Counted from the first letter of the stretch, positions 1 to 6,722 are shown. The stretch: 10,938 nt of DNA from Bacteroidota bacterium (GCA_022564455.1 JADFLK010000028.1:1-10938), one strand, 5' to 3'. Program-made: numbers and translations. The notes: generated from the letters alone by a model not told the origin.

Positions 1-1
1 G

Positions 2-1093
2 GCATTCAGCCGATTCGTGCCGTATGTAGACATCGTTGGCCAGAGCACGATCATCCGGTACAAAAACGGAGAGCCAACCCGCACGATCACGTACGCCAAT
101 CCGACCCGCTCAAGGAAACAGGCTGCGCTCCGCACGATTCTCCGGCGCACTCAGTACCAACTGGAAAAGTTCGTCACCAGGGAATTCCGCGCAAAGGCCA
201 GAGAGCACCTTGCCGATCCCGCGTACGGATGTGTAGTGGGCAGCTACCCGTATTCCGTGCCGCTATTGAAAGAGGACCCGCACCGTGACGCTAGGCCACA
301 TCTTGTGGAGACCCACAACGACGACTTCAAATGGTACCGGACGCTCCGAGAGGCGGCTACGAACCCTGTTGCCAAACTCGTTGCGAAGCTGTCAGAGCAG
401 TGGACCGCCTCGACTGTGCGAGCGTGCGGCGATCAGTTCCTGCTCAGCCACGTCACCGAGACAGACCGCGAAGGATACCTAGCAGTCGCACCGAACCATC
501 GGTCCATCATCACACCCATCGGCGTGGTGATCCCGGAGGAGCCGCCTTTGGCTCAGCCTCCGAACACAGACGTTCGCCTACTGTTCGTAGGCTCGCTCGG
601 CGTGATAATGAACGCTGACGCGCTGGAGTATTTCGGGGAACGCTATTTCCCAACCCTCAAGCAGCATTTCGGCGGAGCGCTGCACGTTGACGTTGTCGGC
701 AACTCACCGGCGGCCAGAATCAAATCGATGTGCGAGGAACATGGCTGGAGGCTACATCCCGACGCACCGGACGAACTGCTGCATGAGTTGCTCCGCAGAG
801 CGAGTTTCACGCTGCTGCCCTTTGAGTACGCAACCGGCGCGAAGCTGAAGCTGCTGGAATCGATCGCACACGGCGTTCCGTTTCTGGCGACGTCGCACGT
901 AATGGCGCAACTTGAGTCTATCCCGCCGTCGTGCCTGCTGGCCGATGACCCCGCCGACTGGCTGGCGCACGTGGAGGCCATTCAGAAAAAAGGCCAATCG
1001 GTCGGCGAGCGCACTAAACTTGTCGAGATCGCAAAACAGCACTCCTGGGAGGCCTCGGCGCGCGGCGTCTTCGAGCACCTGACAGGCTCCTAG
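2..1093 (+). CDS. Glycosyltransferase, family 4-like (5'-partial)
   Basis: This is the 3' part of a GT-B fold glycosyltransferase that would move a sugar from a nucleotide-sugar donor onto a cell-surface or lipid-linked acceptor; donor and acceptor cannot be told from the sequence. Numbering from the GTG at 17, the C-terminal Rossmann domain begins with RLLFVGSL at 187-194, followed by NADALEYF at 199-206. The donor-binding end holds LLPFEYATGAKLKLLE at 266-281 and then AHGVPFLATS, the usual G-x-K-L-K-x-L-E plus G-x-P signature of family 4 members. The reading frame stays open to the window edge (AFSRF precedes the GTG), so the true start lies outside and the GTG should not be taken as the start. 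The acceptor-domain half is weakly conserved. Its stop codon overlaps the stop of the convergent sulfotransferase gene by 3 bases, leaving no room for a separate terminator. Family confident, specificity unknown. Confidence 0.85.
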   Translation, partial: AFSRFVPYVDIVGQSTIIRYKNGEPTRTITYANPTRSRKQAALRTILRRTQYQLEKFVTREFRAKAREHLADPAYGCVVGSYPYSVPLLKEDPHRDARPHLVETHNDDFKWYRTLREAATNPVAKLVAKLSEQWTASTVRACGDQFLLSHVTETDREGYLAVAPNHRSIITPIGVVIPEEPPLAQPPNTDVRLLFVGSLGVIMNADALEYFGERYFPTLKQHFGGALHVDVVGNSPAARIKSMCEEHGWRLHPDAPDELLHELLRRASFTLLPFEYATGAKLKLLESIAHGVPFLATSHVMAQLESIPPSCLLADDPADWLAHVEAIQKKGQSVGERTKLVEIAKQHSWEASARGVFEHLTGS

Positions 1094-1827
1094 TCTGCTC
1101 GCAGGCGATGCGGATAGAGTTGCTCGTAGTACGACTCACATTCCTTCAGGACGGGTTCCAAAATCGAAGGAAGTTCCGCCTGTTCGTTTCGCAGAGGCTC
1201 AAACCCGGTCGACTTCTCCACGCTGGCATACCAGTGCTCCGCCCACACGCCATCCGTGTTACGCGGACCTTCCTCCCACGCCAGCATCGCTGGATCGAAC
1301 GAAACATCGAGTGCATCGCAGAGGCTCTGCAACATGCCTTCCGGGTTTGCGAGCACGTCTCGCGAGTCGATGACCGGAGGTGGCGTGCCAGACCGATTGC
1401 GGAACCGCTCGAACAACTCCACCTGCTGCGGGAGGCCGGTGTCCTCAACGCGCGGCTCCGGGATGACCCTTGCCAGCGAGGCCAGCATCGCGCGTGGCTC
1501 GCGGATGAGGAAGGCGTGGCGGAAAGACGCTTCCATCAACCACTCGCGGCCCACGTCCGGCAACAGGTGATGCGCCATGTGCTTCTGGTAGAAGAGGGCC
1601 TTGGCGTCCGGAATCGGCCCTGAAAGCTGCTCGACGACGGTTTTCCAGTCCGTTGGCTGCGATTGCAGGATGGCCTCGCGCCCCGGATGGGGCAGGCCGG
1701 TTTCCTTCAGGTAGAAGGCGTAGAGCGGCTCATCCACCACCGCCGTGTCCGCGCGGCTCCCCCACGAGCGCATCAGCGCCGTCGAGATGTTGCGCGGGCC
1801 GCTCCACATGGCGAGGCGTACGCTCAT
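1090..1827 (-). CDS. Sulfotransferase-fold family protein
   Basis: A 245-residue protein of the small bacterial sulfotransferase-like family. The N-terminus MWSGPRNISTALMRS (7-21) is the phosphosulfate-binding loop that grips PAPS, with conserved S15/T16, and it is followed by DEPLYAFYL. The second nucleotide motif is visible as LIREPRAMLASLAR (107-120), with R109 and S117 spaced by eight as in the 3'-phosphate-binding arginine and serine of known sulfotransferases. By family knowledge it would transfer a sulfo group to a hydroxyl or amine, but this subfamily is poorly characterised, so the substrate is unknown and catalysis is inferred. No signal peptide is seen, so it is probably cytoplasmic. 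The ATG at 1827 is placed directly before the phosphate-binding loop, as usual for the family, and has no Shine-Dalgarno. Upstream lies a 151-bp spacer built of 7-bp units, then the NRDE gene on the same strand. Confidence 0.85.
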   Translation of the reverse strand: MSVRLAMWSGPRNISTALMRSWGSRADTAVVDEPLYAFYLKETGLPHPGREAILQSQPTDWKTVVEQLSGPIPDAKALFYQKHMAHHLLPDVGREWLMEASFRHAFLIREPRAMLASLARVIPEPRVEDTGLPQQVELFERFRNRSGTPPPVIDSRDVLANPEGMLQSLCDALDVSFDPAMLAWEEGPRNTDGVWAEHWYASVEKSTGFEPLRNEQAELPSILEPVLKECESYYEQLYPHRLRAD

Positions 1828-1830
1828 CGC

Positions 1831-1977
1831 GAAGGGAAAAGGGTGAAGGGAAAATGTTGGAGGTTACAGGTTGGAGGTTACAGGATGCAGGTTGAAGGTT
1901 GAAAGTAGGCAGTGTGCTTGAAATGTGCGAAGTGCGAAAACTGACCCCTGACCCCTGGCTGCCGTCTGCCGTCCGTT
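1831..1977. repeat. Heptamer-register repeat array (21 units of 7 bp)
   Basis: Almost the whole spacer between two minus-strand genes reads as consecutive 7-bp units in a single register. The unit drifts along the array: GAAGGGA-type units at 1831-1851, then GGAGGTT, ACAGGTT, GGAGGTT, ACAGGAT, GCAGGTT and GAAGGTT at 1859-1900, AATGTGC/GAAGTGC at 1922-1935, GACCCCT twice at 1943-1956 and GGCTGCC/GTCTGCC at 1957-1970. Exact 14-bp and 7-bp repeats are seen directly. Such heptamer arrays are known from other bacteria, notably cyanobacteria. Whether it does anything here is not known. Confidence 0.85.
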
Positions 1978-1978
1978 G

Positions 1979-2731
1979 TCAAAACGAGAACTCCACCGTT
2001 CCGCCCTCTATGCCACCGGCTCGATAGGTACGCTCCACGAACCGTCCTCCGTCTTCATTCAGCAGGATGACCGAACTGGCTCGGGTACCATAGCGGCCGC
2101 TTGCGATAAAGAGCGGCGACAGCATCCGCTCCATGTCCAATTCTACGCCTGTATCGGGCAATTCGTCATCGGGGGCTTTCTCGCTGTCGCGGAGGAGCGC
2201 GAGGCACGCCTCCGCATTGGGCTCTGCTTCTTCCAGCGCCCTTTCAAACGCTGCTCGGCCGCGCTTCACCTTTGGCCACGGTTCGTCGAGGGTGGCGTTG
2301 GAGAGGCCGTAAATGCCCGGCGCGAGTTCTTCGGGCGCGTCCGTGTGGGTCGAAACAATCCAGACGGTCTCCGCATCGCCGACGATCAAATTGAAGGGGT
2401 TGAACTCACCTCGCTCCGAAAAAACCTGCCTCGCAAAAGCCTCCGGCGGACTCGAACCGGCGAGGAAGTCTTTGACGAGATCCCCGCGCGAGCGGTCGCG
2501 GTCTTGGTGCGCCGGTAGATCTCTCACGTTCGTAACGACGGACCATCGCCCCTCTCGCGTCACGCCGAGCCACGTTCCTCCGGCCTCCAGATCTCGCCCG
2601 GCCAAAATGCTTGGGTGGTCCTCCCACCACTCCGCAGCCGCCGCAGGACGCTCGTAGAACTCGTCCCGGTTGCCCGCGAAGACAAGCCGGTAGCGCGGAT
2701 GAACCTGGTGAGCGAAGAAGAGGACGCACAT
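1979..2731 (-). CDS. NRDE / TANGO2-family protein
   Basis: A 250-residue member of the NRDE (Transport and Golgi organisation 2) family, found in bacteria and eukaryotes. The defining features are present: a cysteine directly after the initiator Met (C2, as in Ntn-type hydrolases after Met removal), the name-giving NRDE at 21-24, GGTWLGV at 51-57, TNVR at 67-70, SRGDLV at 81-86, and NPFNLIVGD, then SSVILL near the C-terminus. Length is normal for the family. The biochemical role in bacteria is unsettled; the animal homologue has been linked to haem and lipid handling, and I do not transfer that function here. No signal peptide is seen. The start is fixed by the C2 position, and the leader before it is A-rich without a Shine-Dalgarno. 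The upstream spacer carries a heptamer hairpin. Confidence 0.9.
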   Translation of the reverse strand: MCVLFFAHQVHPRYRLVFAGNRDEFYERPAAAAEWWEDHPSILAGRDLEAGGTWLGVTREGRWSVVTNVRDLPAHQDRDRSRGDLVKDFLAGSSPPEAFARQVFSERGEFNPFNLIVGDAETVWIVSTHTDAPEELAPGIYGLSNATLDEPWPKVKRGRAAFERALEEAEPNAEACLALLRDSEKAPDDELPDTGVELDMERMLSPLFIASGRYGTRASSVILLNEDGGRFVERTYRAGGIEGGTVEFSF

Positions 2732-2801
2732 GATTTTGTTGCGTAGTGCGTGTTGCGTGTTGACTGCGATCCACGGAAGTGTACTACGTAATACGCACTA
2801 C
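2732..2801. repeat. Heptamer repeats forming a long inverted repeat
   Basis: Units TTGCGTA, GTGCGTG, TTGCGTG and TTGACTG run from 2739 in one 7-bp register. In the same register but complementary sense, GTACTAC, GTAATAC and GCACTAC follow at 2781-2801. The arms 2743-2758 and 2786-2801 pair over 16 positions. The two exceptions are G opposite T, so they would be G-U pairs in a plus-strand RNA. The array sits between the NRDE start (-) and the lipoprotein gene (+). The remaining gap to 3013 holds nothing I can support. Confidence 0.75.
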
Positions 2802-3013
2802 TCGTCAAATCACATCCAGGGGTGACGATGATGACAAGAAGGTGACAGCATGGCTGATCGACGTCAATTCGATGCGGACTGGTTGGATACGGTGGACCGA
2901 CAGTGAGCGGCTCCTCATCCTGTTCAATATGCTGCGTTAGCGAAGCAGGTGGGGCATCGGTGGTAGTGAGTAATTTGGGTGGACACTGAAATACGTTATA
3001 TGGCCTCCCGAGC

Positions 3014-3634
3014 ATGAACGCTTTGCCTCACCGCACTCTCCTATCACTCGCTCTCCTGATCGGCTGTGCTGCACCGGAGGAGCCAGCACCGCAGCAGGAC
3101 GTGCGGATGCCTGAACCAACAACGGCTCCAGAGTCAATGGCCGCTGAGGTCGGCGCGGAAGACGAGGGGCCCCCAGCGTTTGCCGATCCAAACCGTATCT
3201 GCAACGCTCTCGCGGCTGAAGGTCTTGCACCGTCATCTTCGAGCGGATGGAGCTACCGCCAGGGCATGGGCTATGGATGCATAGCCCAACTCGAAGTGAC
3301 GCCGGGGGGCTACACCTACGTCGGCGATGTGCCGAACGTGATCAATCACTACGCCCAGTCTGATGTGAGGGAGCGCGTTGAGCGCTTCCAACTCAATGCC
3401 AGCATCTATAACGAGCAACGCGGCCTCCCAGTCGTGTCACGCTTCAAGGAGTTGACCCGAACGCTGTTCGCTCGGCTTGACCTGGAGATGCCCGAGGGCC
3501 TACTAGCCGCTATTGAGCGTGGTCAGTCCGAGACGTTTTATACGGACTACGGCACCGTAACTCTCACGCGGGAGGCATACAACATGGGCCACGGGCTGTC
3601 GGTTGACGTGGAGGCGGCGTCGGCATCTCCGTAA
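3014..3634 (+). CDS. Hypothetical lipoprotein
   Basis: I do not recognise the family. The 206-residue product starts with a short basic N-terminus and a hydrophobic stretch ending in the lipobox L-I-G-C, giving C18 as the lipidated cysteine, so it should be exported and anchored in a membrane. Residues 19-55 form a Pro/Glu/Ala-rich linker, as is common after the anchor of surface or periplasmic lipoproteins. The rest is a globular domain with two cysteines (in NRICNAL and YGCIAQL) that could form a disulfide, and a mixed helical C-terminal half. The start at 3014 is supported by the lipoprotein signal directly after it; there is no Shine-Dalgarno. An AT-rich stretch with TTTG at 2974 and TTATAT at 2996 could be promoter elements, but this is weak. 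The gene converges on the dioxygenase gene. Confidence 0.75.
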   Translation: MNALPHRTLLSLALLIGCAAPEEPAPQQDVRMPEPTTAPESMAAEVGAEDEGPPAFADPNRICNALAAEGLAPSSSSGWSYRQGMGYGCIAQLEVTPGGYTYVGDVPNVINHYAQSDVRERVERFQLNASIYNEQRGLPVVSRFKELTRTLFARLDLEMPEGLLAAIERGQSETFYTDYGTVTLTREAYNMGHGLSVDVEAASASP

Positions 3635-3742
3635 ACCACCCGGCCATATAGCCCGTGGCGCACCCGACAAAGGGATTCAGCGCCTTACCTCGTCTGAGCG
3701 TCGGCGCTTACATTGCCTCGTTCAAGCGCTGTCCCTCCCTGT

Positions 3743-3762
3743 GCGGGTGAGCCGCAACCCGC
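3743..3762. terminator. Possible terminator hairpin in convergent gap
   Basis: A perfect 6-bp stem GCGGGT/ACCCGC with an 8-nt loop lies between the convergent lipoprotein and dioxygenase genes and is followed on the plus strand by only three T. It is placed well for a terminator but is weak by sequence. Nothing else is recognised in the 153-bp gap. Confidence 0.3.
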
Positions 3763-3787
3763 TTTACGTAAGTACGAACTACTACGC

Positions 3788-4546
3788 CTAACCGTAATCC
3801 GGGTCGGATTCGGCGACTGCCTGCCCTTGGTACAGGTACTGATCAAGTTGCGGCGCAACGGCGAATTGTACGCCGGGCCGGTCGTAGGCCATGATCACGT
3901 TGATGCGGTCGGCGTCGCCCTCAACCGGACGAACACTGTGCAAGCAGCGGTTGCCGCGCATCGCTACCAGCAAGCCTGGCTCGGGAGCCACACGCACCAA
4001 CTTCCCGAACATACCGCGAACAATCCGCATCTCCAGAACCCGATCTGCTATTCGCTGGAGCGCTGAGTACCGGGCTCCTTCCATGAACAACCTGTAGTTC
4101 GGATAAATCTCCGTTTCGCCTCCAGGCACGGCGTTGAGGTACAGGATCGCCGTCACGGCGTTTCGGTCGTAGTGCCAGCGGTAGGTGCCGCCCGCCGGGG
4201 TCACATTCACATTGAGCCCCACGCGCCGATCTTCCAGCGGAACCAATTCTTCCCCCATCGCCTCGTTGACAATGATGTTGATGCGCGCGTAGAGGGAGAT
4301 CAGATCCGGCAGATCCGCTGAGATGCACTCACCGTCAATCACGCGATAATGAAGCGGCCGGTCGCCGGCGGCGCGGTAGACTTCTGGAAGCTCGTGCGTT
4401 GAGCGGTAGGTAGCAATTTGCTTGAGGAGTGCGCTGCATTCGTCTTCAGAGAGAAAACCGGCCTGTGCGCCAAATCCCTGGGTGGCGAGGGCATCAAACG
4501 TAGGAACCAAACGTGGCATGAGGAATGATCTGGTTTGCCGGAACAT
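3788..4546 (-). CDS. 2-oxoglutarate/Fe(II)-dependent dioxygenase (prolyl-hydroxylase-like)
   Basis: A 252-residue protein with the facial triad of non-haem iron dioxygenases. WHYD gives H125 and D127 as the first two iron ligands, CLHSV gives H203 as the third, and R214 in DRINVIMAYDRP, eleven residues on, is placed to bind the 2-oxoglutarate carboxylate. GGETEIYPNYR at 142-152 is the strand region usual in P4H-type enzymes (G-G-E-T). By family knowledge it couples 2-oxoglutarate decarboxylation to hydroxylation; the substrate (protein residue, small molecule or other) is not readable. No signal peptide is seen. Two starts are possible, the ATG at 4546 and one at 4519 (MPRLVP); the second removes a short basic stretch and is about equally likely. 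It is a single gene facing the lipoprotein gene, and the terminator of the secreted-protein gene lies just upstream, so it needs its own promoter within 4547-4593. Confidence 0.85.
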   Translation of the reverse strand: MFRQTRSFLMPRLVPTFDALATQGFGAQAGFLSEDECSALLKQIATYRSTHELPEVYRAAGDRPLHYRVIDGECISADLPDLISLYARINIIVNEAMGEELVPLEDRRVGLNVNVTPAGGTYRWHYDRNAVTAILYLNAVPGGETEIYPNYRLFMEGARYSALQRIADRVLEMRIVRGMFGKLVRVAPEPGLLVAMRGNRCLHSVRPVEGDADRINVIMAYDRPGVQFAVAPQLDQYLYQGQAVAESDPDYG

Positions 4547-4593
4547 AGCAAGGCATGCCCATTCGGAGGTTTGTTGCCCGAACAGGAGTCCTC

Positions 4594-4629
4594 AAAACAA
4601 ACCGGGCTCCGTCCACGTGGACGGAGCCC
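4594..4629 (-). terminator. Rho-independent terminator of the secreted-protein gene (copy 1 of a repeated module)
   Basis: A perfect 13-bp-arm palindrome (4604-4629, CCACGTGG centre) is followed on the minus strand by GGTTTGTTTTG. It lies 75 bp downstream of the stop at 4705. The 36-bp block matches 6687-6722 at 35 of 36 positions. Confidence 0.9.
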
Positions 4630-4704
4630 ATAAGCGCTTGGTCGGGAAGACGAAGTTACTCGGCCTGCCCCTTTGTCGCTGTTGCGATTGAGATCTCGGG
4701 CGCT

Positions 4705-5826
4705 TTACTTCGCCAGTAGCATCGTCCGTACTACGCTACCCTGCGGCGTCTCCAGCCGGTAGAGATACGTACCGCTTGGTAGGTCGCTCGCATCGAAGAC
4801 CACCTGGTGCGTACCAGCCTCCATCGTGCCGTCGAGGAGCAAACGGACCTGGCGACCCAGCACGTCGTAGACCACCAGGCGAACGTGTGCCGACTCCGGC
4901 AGAGCAAACCCGATCTCTGTGGCCGGGTTGAACGGGTTCGGGTAGTTCTGCGTCAACACATAGTCCGATGGCAATGCGCCTGCTGCCGCTACCGCAATCC
5001 ATTCTCCGTCCAACTGCTCCGGCAAGGCAACCGAGCTCGGGGCGGCCTGACGAGCACCTGGCCTTACGACGAAGCGTTTCCAAGCCAGCACTCGGCCCTG
5101 AGTCATGCCTTCGATGCCCATCTGCAGTGAATAAACCCCCGGCTCAAGGTTCGGGAGGTTCAGTGCCCAGTTTCGGTTGATTTCGTCCTGGTAGGCAATC
5201 TCGTACATCCGGCTCTGCCTTCTGAAGAGCACCGTGGTGCGGTCCGTGTCCAAAATCTCTAGGAAGAAGGCACGGCGGACGGTCTGGAGTCGGTTGTGTT
5301 GCAGGTGGAACATGATGCCGAGGGCATCGCCTGGATCAACCTCCGGATTCATGACACGCAGATTGAACTCGCAGCCGGTCGGCGGATCGATGCAGAAGTC
5401 GATGTGGCTGATGTCGTAGGGCATACCGGAGGCTACGTTGAACGGCGGGACAAGGCCCGGCAGCGTGAGATCCTCGGTAGCCGAGGGTGCGTAGTGATAG
5501 ATGTTTGCGTTCGGCCCACCCTTGGCGATCACTGCGTGTATAGCAAGCGTGGACTCCCATGTGAAAAAGTGGTCGTCCGGGTTTCCGGGCGGGGGATTAT
5601 GGACGGTAACCTCGCCGACAACGTCGCCATCGATGATGATATCGTGGGTCCCGTCAAATGGCGGAAAGTCGATCTTGAACGCGAATTCGTCCGAATACCC
5701 GGCGTCCCCGCAGGTGGGGTTGCCATCCACGAACACGGGAGGCACGGATTGGGCATGAGCGAGGCCGGTGAGTGTAACGAAACCGAGGCAGCCTAAAAGG
5801 CTGAGGGGAAGGAGGAGCGTTCGCAT
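4705..5826 (-). CDS. Secreted protein with type IX-style C-terminal sorting domain
   Basis: A 373-residue exported protein. Residues 1-25 are a signal peptide with cleavage expected after AHA. Residues about 30-265 contain two beta-rich segments with no family I recognise, including cysteine-containing stretches (C39, C145, C152) and WALNLPNLEPGVYSLQM at 220-236, which resembles a beta-sandwich edge. From about 285 to 373 comes the classic sorting domain: NYPNPFNPATEIGFALP, VVYDVLGRQVRLLLDG, GTHQVVFDASDLPSGTYL, then a short basic/hydrophobic end. In Bacteroidota and Rhodothermota such domains direct passage through the type IX secretion system, after which they are cut off or anchored. Function of the main part is unknown. 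The ATG at 5826 is supported by the signal peptide. The upstream gap gave no convincing promoter. Confidence 0.88.
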   Translation of the reverse strand: MRTLLLPLSLLGCLGFVTLTGLAHAQSVPPVFVDGNPTCGDAGYSDEFAFKIDFPPFDGTHDIIIDGDVVGEVTVHNPPPGNPDDHFFTWESTLAIHAVIAKGGPNANIYHYAPSATEDLTLPGLVPPFNVASGMPYDISHIDFCIDPPTGCEFNLRVMNPEVDPGDALGIMFHLQHNRLQTVRRAFFLEILDTDRTTVLFRRQSRMYEIAYQDEINRNWALNLPNLEPGVYSLQMGIEGMTQGRVLAWKRFVVRPGARQAAPSSVALPEQLDGEWIAVAAAGALPSDYVLTQNYPNPFNPATEIGFALPESAHVRLVVYDVLGRQVRLLLDGTMEAGTHQVVFDASDLPSGTYLYRLETPQGSVVRTMLLAK

Positions 5827-6064
5827 TTGAGTACACGACTAAGCGTGGGAACAGGTTAGGGAGAATTGGTTGGATCCATCCGCGATTGGAGGTTAGCAGA
5901 GGGAGATTCAACGAACAAGGGCAAAAAGTGTAAGAGTTGTTGGACAGGAGCGCGAACTGTACGAAATATTGATACCGTCAGAGCCGGGTTTGACGACAAA
6001 TGCCCCGAACGTACAATTGGTTTTACAAGGGAACGAACTATACGCATAAACCCTGTTTCAATGT
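5827..6064. other. Gene-free stretch upstream of the secreted-protein gene
   Basis: It is less GC-rich than its surroundings. No ORF with coding character was found on either strand. It must hold the promoter of the secreted-protein gene, but I could not fix -7/-33 elements there. Confidence 0.5.
6017..6044 (+). promoter_or_regulatory. Possible sigma70-type promoter for the hairpin cluster
   Basis: TTGGTT at 6017-6022 and TATACG at 6039-6044 are separated by 16 bp, with an AT-rich start region near 6050. It points into the hairpin cluster at 6071-6195. The match is moderate and Bacteroidota promoters often differ from this pattern, so it is weak. Confidence 0.22.
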
Positions 6065-6070
6065 AAACTT

Positions 6071-6195
6071 AGGGATCTGCATCCTCTCGATCCCTTGCGA
6101 TACGCACCGAGGCTTGAGGCATCACCCTGGGTAGGGTTCAAACTTGACGGCCACGCGCCCTTGGCAAGGGTGCGCATATCCCTCACGGATGCCCC
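6071..6195 (+). ncRNA. Candidate structured RNA (hairpin cluster), strand uncertain
   Basis: Several perfect or near-perfect stems follow one another. AGGGATC/GATCCCT pair (6071-6077 with 6089-6095) and TGCG/CGCA pair (6096-6106). A closing stem GAGGCATC (6116-6123) pairs with GATGCCCC (6188-6195) with one mismatch. Inside that stem are ACCCT-GGGT-AGGGT (6124-6137) and a long stem around GCGCCCTT-GGC-AAGGG (6155-6175, one bulge). This gives a three-way-junction-like layout. No known RNA family was recognised: the SRP, tmRNA and RNase P hallmarks are absent. The strand is set to plus only because of the possible promoter upstream. Confidence 0.3.
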
Positions 6196-6204
6196 ACCCA
6201 GTCG

Positions 6205-6238
6205 TAATTCAACAGCCTCTTAGGAGGCTGTTGAATTA
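6205..6238. repeat. Perfect palindrome, 15-bp arms, TTAG spacer
   Basis: TAATTCAACAGCCTC and its exact complement flank a 4-bp TTAG. The right arm is also the left terminal repeat of the MITE-like element, and the left arm looks like an abutting second element end. It could act as a bidirectional terminator, but there is no T-run. Confidence 0.85.
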
Positions 6239-6383
6239 GCCGCTCTGTCGCCGAGACGAGCCAATCTTGGTCGAGATCAAGGCGCGAGATCGCAGTCGAA
6301 TCGGTGATTCGGAGAGCATCTCGGAACGCAGAGATCGGCCGAGAGTGGCCGTCGCAGACAAGATGGGATATTTCAACAGCCTC
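6224..6383. mobile_element. MITE-like non-autonomous element, 160 bp
   Basis: The element is bounded by inverted terminal repeats GAGGCTGTTGAAtT and its complement AtTTCAACAGCCTC (13 of 14 matching) and flanked on both sides by TTAG (6220-6223 and 6384-6387), which fits a 4-bp target duplication. It encodes no transposase, so it would need one supplied in trans. GAGGCTGT-type ends occur in several IS families; I cannot assign one. A further copy of the terminal repeat points outwards at 6205-6219, so two ends lie head to head across one TTAG. Confidence 0.6.
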
Positions 6384-6650
6384 TTAGGTGTCCTGGGCCA
6401 CTTCGTCGTGGGCGTCATTCTTTCCGCGACGCTAGCACCCAGCAAGCTATTCGTGGCGCTCGAAATGGGGCTGGTTGCTGGCGTGCTCCCCGTTGCATTG
6501 GATTTTGTTGGAGTCCAACGGAAGAATCGCGCAGTCAACGACGCCATACGGCAGGAGGCGGCGCGCAGACAGTCAACGGCCCCTGCGGCTGCTCCGCCCA
6601 CACAGGCAACGGCCCCTGCGATTGCTCCGCCCTCCGAACCCGTCGAGTAA
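6363..6650 (+). CDS. Small hypothetical membrane protein, start inside element end
   Basis: An unrecognised 95-residue product. Residues about 6-47 are hydrophobic and look like two membrane helices (LLGVLGHFVVGVIL and ALEMGLVAGVLPVAL). They are followed by a basic/helical stretch and a Pro/Ala/Thr tail with two copies of an 11-residue unit. The first codons (MGYFNSLL) are spelled by the right terminal repeat of the MITE-like element, so the original N-terminus may have been replaced by the insertion. The frame is open further upstream to a TTG at 6267, but that part lies wholly in the element and has no coding character. There is no ribosome binding site. It converges on rplQ with a shared terminator between them. 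It may be a degraded gene rather than a live one. Confidence 0.4.
   Translation: MGYFNSLLGVLGHFVVGVILSATLAPSKLFVALEMGLVAGVLPVALDFVGVQRKNRAVNDAIRQEAARRQSTAPAAAPPTQATAPAIAPPSEPVE
6574..6639 (+). repeat. Two tandem 33-bp repeats
   Basis: Both copies begin CAACGGCCCCTGCG and are joined head to tail at 6606/6607. They encode TAPAAAPPTQA and TAPAIAPPSEP in the tail of the small membrane protein. The period is a multiple of three, so the frame is kept. Confidence 0.8.
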
Positions 6651-6686
6651 CCGTAGGGACGTCCCTTGTGGGTGTCCGTAAGCCAC

Positions 6687-6722
6687 AAAACAAACCGGGC
6701 TCCGTCCAGGTGGACGGAGCCC
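6687..6722 (-). terminator. Rho-independent terminator of the alpha operon (copy 2 of a repeated module)
   Basis: A GC-rich stem (6697-6722, arms of 12 bp around a non-paired centre) is followed on the minus strand by GGTTTGTTTTG. It lies 26 bp downstream of the rplQ stop. It differs from 4594-4629 at one base, in the loop. Confidence 0.92.

Noticed and set aside
2850..2906. 18-codon ORF (MADRRQFDADWLDTVDRQ) preceded by GAAGGTGAC
   Set aside because: Too short to judge, no conservation information, and the neighbouring frames give no support. It could be a gene remnant.
6131..6175. tRNA-like pieces: GGTTCAAAC and a CCCTT-GGC-AAGGG anticodon-like stem
   Set aside because: They occur in the wrong order for a tRNA on the plus strand, the T-arm stem does not pair, and there is no acceptor stem on either strand.
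6267..6362. TTG-started extension of the small membrane protein
   Set aside because: It lies entirely in the MITE-like element, has a charged, non-protein-like composition and no ribosome binding site.
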